This document shows, piece after piece, positions 4,500-8,317 of a stretch of DNA of 8,317 bases. A program made the position numbers and the translations under genes. The stretch spans positions 1 to 8,317 of the forward strand of contig JAQUNM010000022.1 in assembly GCA_028717605.1 (NCBI GenBank), in the 5' to 3' direction. The DNA comes from Minisyncoccota bacterium (GTDB lineage Bacteria > Patescibacteriota > Minisyncoccia > Minisyncoccales > GWA2-38-27). The notes below the pieces were generated by a model. The model saw nothing but the letters and a program-made list of their open reading frames with translations. It was not told the DNA's origin and did not search any database. Each line of letters begins with the position of its first letter. Positions within the stretch are counted from its first letter, which is position 1.

Positions 4500-5852
4500 A
4501 TGGACAACCAACACTTGTGGCACTCTGTTATTAATTCGCTTGAAAGAAAATTTTCAAAAACTAACTTAATAACCTGGTTTCAGGATGTTGATATAAAACA
4601 ACAAAAAGATAATCAAGTTACTATCGCTGTCCCAAATATTTTTGTCAAAGAATGGCTCCACAATAAATTTGAAAAAGATCTGCTTAAAACTTTCCAGAAT
4701 TTTTCTCCTGATATACAAAATATTAAATATGTTATATCAAAATCTTCAGGCCACTTAGATCTTAGAAGGTCTAAAAATAATAAAGCCCAAACTCTTATTG
4801 ATGATATTTCACAACCCCAGATAGAATTTTATCAAAACAGAATCTCGGGCCTTAACCCAAAATATACTTTCCAAAATTTTATTGTCGGCCAATTTAATCA
4901 ATTAGCTCATGCTTGCGCTTTGTCTATTTTAAAAAAAGCGGGCTCTATAAACCCTTTATTTGTTTACAGCGGAGTAGGACTTGGTAAAACTCATATTTTA
5001 GAAGCAATAGGGAACGAAACTATAAATGAAAGAAAAAAGAAAAAGGTAAAATATATTCCTTGCCCAAATTTTACAAGCCAAATCATAAATGCAATAAGAA
5101 ACCAAGGGATAGAAAAAGTTGTTGATGTCTATAGCAATTTCGACGTTCTTATTGTAGATGATATTGAGTTTTTAGCTGGTAAAGAAAGAACCCAAGAGGT
5201 TTTTTTCAGGGTTTTTAATAATATTAAAGAAAATGATAAACAAATTATTTTATCCTCTGATAGACCCCCTCATTCTATAGAAAATCTTGAAGAAAGATTA
5301 AGATCGAGATTTGAAGGCGGGATGATAGCAGATATAAGTTTCCCTGACTACGAAGAAAGGTTAGCTATACTTGAAGAAAAAATTGAAGAAAGGGGAGGAA
5401 TCTTACCTCAAGAAATTTTAGAATTTATAGCCAAAAATATTAAAAAGAATATAAGAGAATTAGAAGGGGCTTTAACTAAGGCTTTAATAATTTTTGAGCA
5501 AGAAAGAAGTTTCGAAAAAGTTAAAAATGCTCTTGAAAATATTATTTTAGAACCAAGAAAAAAATTATCAGCAGATAAAATTATTCAAACTGTTTGTGAT
5601 TTTTATAATATTTCACAAAGGGAGATTTTATCAAAAACCAGAAAAAAAGAAGTTGTATTACCAAGACAAACAATAATGTATCTTTTAAGGGAGGAAATAA
5701 ATTTATCATTACCGTCAATCGGCGTTAAAATAGGAAATAAAGATCACACAACTGTTGGCTATGCTTGTGAAAAAATTGAGGATAAGATTAAAAAAGATGG
5801 GGAATTTATTAAAGATATTGAGGTTTTGAAAGAAAGAATATATAGTACTTAA
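4500..5852 (+). CDS. dnaA: Chromosomal replication initiator DnaA
   Basis: This is the AAA+ ATPase that binds DnaA boxes, opens the origin and loads the helicase. At 450 residues it has full length. Domain I (about 1-75) starts with HLWHSVINSLE and holds the W26-F27 region; a short linker follows. The AAA+ domain (about 120-340) has FIVGQFNQLAHA, Walker A GVGLGKTH (158-165), Walker B VLIVDD (216-221), the sensor 1 stretch ILSSDRPP and the box VII ERLRSRFE with the Arg finger. Domain IV ends with the DNA-binding signature DHTTV (415-419); the preceding residue is K414 where Arg is usual, a conservative change. The ATG at 4500 is chosen because domain I begins there; there is no Shine-Dalgarno. 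DnaA-box-like sites lie on both sides of the gene. Confidence 0.97.
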   Translation: MDNQHLWHSVINSLERKFSKTNLITWFQDVDIKQQKDNQVTIAVPNIFVKEWLHNKFEKDLLKTFQNFSPDIQNIKYVISKSSGHLDLRRSKNNKAQTLIDDISQPQIEFYQNRISGLNPKYTFQNFIVGQFNQLAHACALSILKKAGSINPLFVYSGVGLGKTHILEAIGNETINERKKKKVKYIPCPNFTSQIINAIRNQGIEKVVDVYSNFDVLIVDDIEFLAGKERTQEVFFRVFNNIKENDKQIILSSDRPPHSIENLEERLRSRFEGGMIADISFPDYEERLAILEEKIEERGGILPQEILEFIAKNIKKNIRELEGALTKALIIFEQERSFEKVKNALENIILEPRKKLSADKIIQTVCDFYNISQREILSKTRKKEVVLPRQTIMYLLREEINLSLPSIGVKIGNKDHTTVGYACEKIEDKIKKDGEFIKDIEVLKERIYST

Positions 5853-6067
5853 ATTTTTTCCCAAAGTAATTAATATTTTTTAGTAGTTTTTCCACAAGTA
5901 ATCCTTATTTAAAAAAAATAAAAAAGTCATTAAAATAAAAGAAAAAAATTAAGTTTTATTACTTTTCCCCAAATATAATAATAGTAATAATAATTTAATA
6001 TATATAATAAAATAATTATAAAGCTAATACATTAAATTAATTTTTCTTGTATCGCTTTTAAAAAAAT
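5853..6067. other. Candidate origin of replication (oriC) between dnaA and dnaN
   Basis: This 215-bp gene-free spacer has a DnaA box with one mismatch, TTTTCCACA (5888-5896), and TTTTCCCCA (5963-5971), a local G/C patch in otherwise A/T DNA. It is followed 4 bases later by six contiguous triplets TAA TAA TAG TAA TAA TAA (5976-5993) and a long A/T tract to about 6020. DnaA box, G/C patch, TAG/TAA triplets and AT tract is the order described for the DnaA-trio basal unwinding element of bacterial origins. Position next to dnaA supports it. No strong dnaN promoter was found here. Confidence 0.55.
5889..5899 (+). repeat. Direct repeat TTTCCACAAGT, copy 2, containing a DnaA box
   Basis: This is identical to 4400-4410. 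With the preceding T it forms TTTTCCACA (5888-5896), one mismatch from the DnaA box TTATCCACA and the best single box seen in the window. Confidence 0.65.
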
Positions 6068-7186
6068 ATGAAATTCAAAATATCATCTGAAGAACTTAAG
6101 AAAATTGTTTCTATATCATCTAGAGTTTGTGGAATAAATTTAACTTTACCAGTTTTAAATAATATTTTATTAACTCTTGAGAATGGTAATTTACAATTTT
6201 TCTCAACTAATCTTGAAATTGGTATTTTAATAACTATTCCAGTGGACTCTAAAGAAAAAGGGAAAATATCAATTCCTGGTAAGATTTTTTCTGAATTTGT
6301 GAATTCTCTACCAAAACAAGATGTAGAAATTAATACTGATAATTTCATTGTAAATTTAAAATGTGGTGATTATAATGCTAAAATTTTAGGCCAAGATCCG
6401 AAAGATTTCCCGGTTTTACCTGAAATTAAAGAAAAAACCATTACCAATATAAAAAGTAAAGATTTAATTTCTGGCTTTTCTAAAGTTTCTAATATTGTCT
6501 CTCCCTTAGATACAAGAACCGAAATTTCAGGGATTTTAGTGAATTTTAAAAAAGATAAATTAATAATTTGTGGGACAGATAGTATACGTTTAGCCGAGAA
6601 AACCATTAATCTTTCAGGGAGAATTAAAGATTTGTCAGTAATTATTCCTCAAAAAACAACAATAGAAATCGGATATATATTTTCAGAATATGAGGGGAAT
6701 GTTGGTGTTATTGTTGATAAATCACAAATAAGTTTTGATTTTAATCCTAAAAATAAAAAAGATCCGCAAATTAGTATTGTTTCAAGACTAATAGAAGGAA
6801 GTTTCCCTGAATATAAAGAAATTATACCAAAGAAAATTAAAACAGAGTCTATTTTCAAAAAAGACGATCTTTATAATAAGATAAAAATAGCAGGTCTTTT
6901 TTCAAGTAAAATTCAAGACATTAAACTTAAATTTCATCCAAAGAGCAGTAAGCTATCCATTTTAGCCTCTTCTTCTAACATTGGAGAATCTCAGTCACAG
7001 CTTAAAGGGAAAATTAAGGGAGAAGAAATGGAAGTTAATCTTAATTGGAAATATTTTCTCGATGGACTTTCTATTATGAATTCAAGCGAAGTTTTAGTGG
7101 GTGTTAATGACGCGACTTCTCCTATTATAATAAGGCCAGTTGGAGATAATACTTATTTTTATATTTTAATGCCCAAAACAGTTTAA
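6068..7186 (+). CDS. dnaN: DNA polymerase III sliding clamp, beta subunit
   Basis: This is the ring-shaped processivity clamp that tethers the replicative polymerase to DNA. Its 372 residues match family length, with three similar domains (about 1-120, 125-245 and 250-372). Recognisable parts are the N-terminal MKFKISSEELKKIV, TLPVLNNILL, a DxxRLAE-type stretch in domain 2 (TDSIRLAEK), the domain 3 SFPEYKEIIP, and the C-terminal SPIIIRPVGDNTYFYILMP, which forms part of the partner-binding pocket. It follows dnaA across the presumed origin. There is no Shine-Dalgarno; the start is preceded by an A run. The next gene is deoC, not recF, so recF is absent from its usual place. Confidence 0.97.
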   Translation: MKFKISSEELKKIVSISSRVCGINLTLPVLNNILLTLENGNLQFFSTNLEIGILITIPVDSKEKGKISIPGKIFSEFVNSLPKQDVEINTDNFIVNLKCGDYNAKILGQDPKDFPVLPEIKEKTITNIKSKDLISGFSKVSNIVSPLDTRTEISGILVNFKKDKLIICGTDSIRLAEKTINLSGRIKDLSVIIPQKTTIEIGYIFSEYEGNVGVIVDKSQISFDFNPKNKKDPQISIVSRLIEGSFPEYKEIIPKKIKTESIFKKDDLYNKIKIAGLFSSKIQDIKLKFHPKSSKLSILASSSNIGESQSQLKGKIKGEEMEVNLNWKYFLDGLSIMNSSEVLVGVNDATSPIIIRPVGDNTYFYILMPKTV

Positions 7187-7203
7187 TTATAAGAAAAGCA
7201 GTT

Positions 7204-7860
7204 ATGAACATTGCAAAATATATCGACCACACAAACATTAAAGAGGATGCGGCAGAAAAAGATATAAAAAAAAGCTGTAAAGAGTGTATAAAATATAAAT
7301 TTAGAGGTCTTTGTGTTAGGTCATCCTGGACAAAAACAGTAAAAGAGGAGTTGGAAGGGGAGGGAGTAAAAGTGGTAACTTTAATCGATCCGCCAATAGG
7401 CCTTTCCAGCCATAAAGAAAGAATAGAGATGGTGGAAAAGGCAAAAAAAGATGGTACAGACGAAGTGGATATTGTTATGAATTTAGTTGATTTAAAATAC
7501 GAGAAATACGGTAAAGTTTTAAAAGATTTAAAAGAAATTTGTAAAATTGCACCCACAAAAGTTATTATAGGAAGTGGTTATTTAACAGACCAAGAGATAG
7601 GAACAGCATCGAAAATAGTAAAAAAAGCAGGGGCTATTTGTGTTAAAACTGCGACAGAGAAAGATCCTTTAGGTAACTCTGAATTAGAAGAGAAAGCAAA
7701 ACATATAAAAATAATGAAAAAATCAGCTCCCGGCCTTTTAGTAAAAGCTGCAGGAGCGATTCGTACGTTTAACGATGCTAAAAAAATGATAAAAAGCGGT
7801 GCTGACATTATAGGGACTTCAAGTGGTGTTGAAATTGTAGAACAATCAAAAAAGAAATAA
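7204..7860 (+). CDS. deoC: Deoxyribose-phosphate aldolase
   Basis: This class I aldolase splits 2-deoxyribose 5-phosphate into glyceraldehyde 3-phosphate and acetaldehyde in deoxynucleoside breakdown. The 218 residues form a TIM barrel of family size. The start NIAKYIDHT, the relay Asp in DEVDIVMN (D89), the Schiff-base Lys in CVKTAT (K148), the second active-site Lys in LLVKAAGAIRT (K181) and the phosphate-binding end GTSSGVEIV are all in place. Departures from the usual sequence are IIGSGYLTD where IIET-x-x-L-x-D is common, and TATEKDPLG after the catalytic Lys instead of TSTGF-x-x-GG; the fold and catalytic set still point to DeoC. It begins 17 bases after dnaN and is probably co-transcribed with it. 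No partner nucleoside phosphorylase is seen. Confidence 0.9.
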   Translation: MNIAKYIDHTNIKEDAAEKDIKKSCKECIKYKFRGLCVRSSWTKTVKEELEGEGVKVVTLIDPPIGLSSHKERIEMVEKAKKDGTDEVDIVMNLVDLKYEKYGKVLKDLKEICKIAPTKVIIGSGYLTDQEIGTASKIVKKAGAICVKTATEKDPLGNSELEEKAKHIKIMKKSAPGLLVKAAGAIRTFNDAKKMIKSGADIIGTSSGVEIVEQSKKK

Positions 7861-7881
7861 TTAATATATTAAATAAAAATT

Positions 7882-8067
7882 ATGCCAACTCCCGCAGACC
7901 TTGAAAAGTCAGGAACTTATATTTTTCTGTTTTTTTTGTCTATTATTGCTGCGGTAATTGGTTTTGCAAGAGGATTAATGTGTGGCACCTGGCAGTGTTC
8001 TTATGTTTTTCTTTTTTTAGGTCTAATATTTTTAATAGGCGCCATAAGGAAAATATTTTTTTCTTAA
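7882..8067 (+). CDS. Small two-helix membrane protein of unknown function
   Basis: This encodes 61 residues. Hydrophobic segments at about 13-29 and 40-55 are joined by a short loop holding two Cys (C34 and C39), and the C-terminus is basic (RKIFF). I do not recognise the family. It sits 21 bases after deoC and 11 bases before the ATPase fragment on the same strand, each start preceded by an AT-rich AAATTATG-like leader. That suggests a single transcript, possibly with a membrane role linked to the GspE/PilB-type ATPase. Confidence 0.6.
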   Translation: MPTPADLEKSGTYIFLFFLSIIAAVIGFARGLMCGTWQCSYVFLFLGLIFLIGAIRKIFFS

Positions 8068-8078
8068 TTTATTAAATT

Positions 8079-8317
8079 ATGATTTTATCTCCTAAAGAAG
8101 AATCAGAAAAGGAAAGAGATAGAGAGGTTTTTTTAATAACAAGAGCTCAGGAAGAAAAGAAGGCTCAAGACTTGGCGGCAAAATTCAATTTACCTTATAT
8201 AAATCTTTTAAGAGCTCCCGTTCAATTAGATGCCCTTTCTAAAATTCCCGAAAAAAAATCAAAGGAAGGTCTTTTTTTAGCTTTTGAGCTTACGGGAACT
8301 TAAATTGGAGTCGCCAC
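8079..8317 (+). pseudogene. N-terminal part of a GspE/PilB-type secretion or pilus ATPase, interrupted by TAA and cut by the window edge
   Basis: The first 74 residues have the N-terminal (GspEII-like) domain of type II secretion/type IV pilus assembly ATPases: an EEKKAQDLAAKFNLPYINL segment, then ALSKIPEKKSKEG and a strand FLAFELTGT. In full-length family members this strand continues into the rest of the domain and then the ATPase with Walker motifs. Here TAA (8301-8303) interrupts it, but the same frame beyond reads I-G-V-A, the expected continuation of K-x-GVA-type sequence. A single A-to-T change (AAA to TAA) would explain it, either a real nonsense mutation or a base error near a contig end. 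The ATPase core lies outside the window, so a genuinely short protein cannot be excluded. Confidence 0.55.

Noticed and set aside
7125..7556. A 143-codon minus-strand frame over dnaN end and deoC start
   Set aside because: Both plus-strand genes are recognised families, and the minus frame has only shadow-type hydrophobic composition.
1..8317. Recoded UGA (as in Absconditabacteria or Gracilibacteria), CRISPR array, tRNA or rRNA genes
   Set aside because: All recognised genes read through in the standard code without internal TGA, no regularly spaced repeats were seen, and no tRNA- or rRNA-like stretch was recognised.

Overview
The window is AT-rich (roughly 30% G+C over most genes by hand count) and carries the replication-origin neighbourhood of a bacterial chromosome: rpmH-rnpA-yidC transcribed leftwards and dnaA-dnaN transcribed rightwards from a shared intergenic region. 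The small genes, lack of Shine-Dalgarno sequences before most starts, absence of recF after dnaN, and exported VirB2-like proteins with a double-glycine first membrane helix and an NP loop all suggest a Candidatus Patescibacteria (CPR) genome, probably of the Parcubacteria type. This is an inference from style and gene content; no 16S or other lineage marker is present. The standard genetic code fits every gene.

Layout: (1) 1-2411, rightward: a short unknown ORF, then two tandem exported proteins with the same N-terminal plan (signal peptide, two VirB2/TrbC-like helices, an LKD-x-x-VKE stretch) but unrelated C-terminal heads. The first head is an 18-cysteine domain made of two eight-cysteine units. 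The second is a glucosaminidase/lysozyme-like domain, so a VirB1-like and a VirB2-like part are joined in one polypeptide. (2) 2467-2880, leftward: a compositionally foreign (about 48% G+C) lipoprotein gene with a strong Shine-Dalgarno sequence and a perfect 10-bp terminator hairpin. (3) 2994-4249, leftward: yidC, rnpA, rpmH, driven by a near-consensus promoter at 4301-4329. (4) 4250-4499: intergenic region with a cluster of DnaA-box-like 9-mers and the dnaA promoter. (5) 4500-7186: dnaA, a 215-bp spacer that is the best oriC candidate (DnaA box, TTTTCCCCA, six TAA/TAG triplets, AT-rich tract), then dnaN. (6) 7204-8317: deoC, a 61-residue two-helix membrane protein, and the N-terminal domain of a GspE/PilB-type ATPase that meets an in-frame TAA just before the window ends.

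Together, the left arm plus the ATPase fragment suggest a cell-surface apparatus beside the origin: exported helical-hairpin proteins carrying a cysteine-rich head or a wall-cutting head. That is the part most worth pursuing. The core (rpmH to dnaN) is ordinary housekeeping apart from a Lys in place of the usual groove Arg in YidC.
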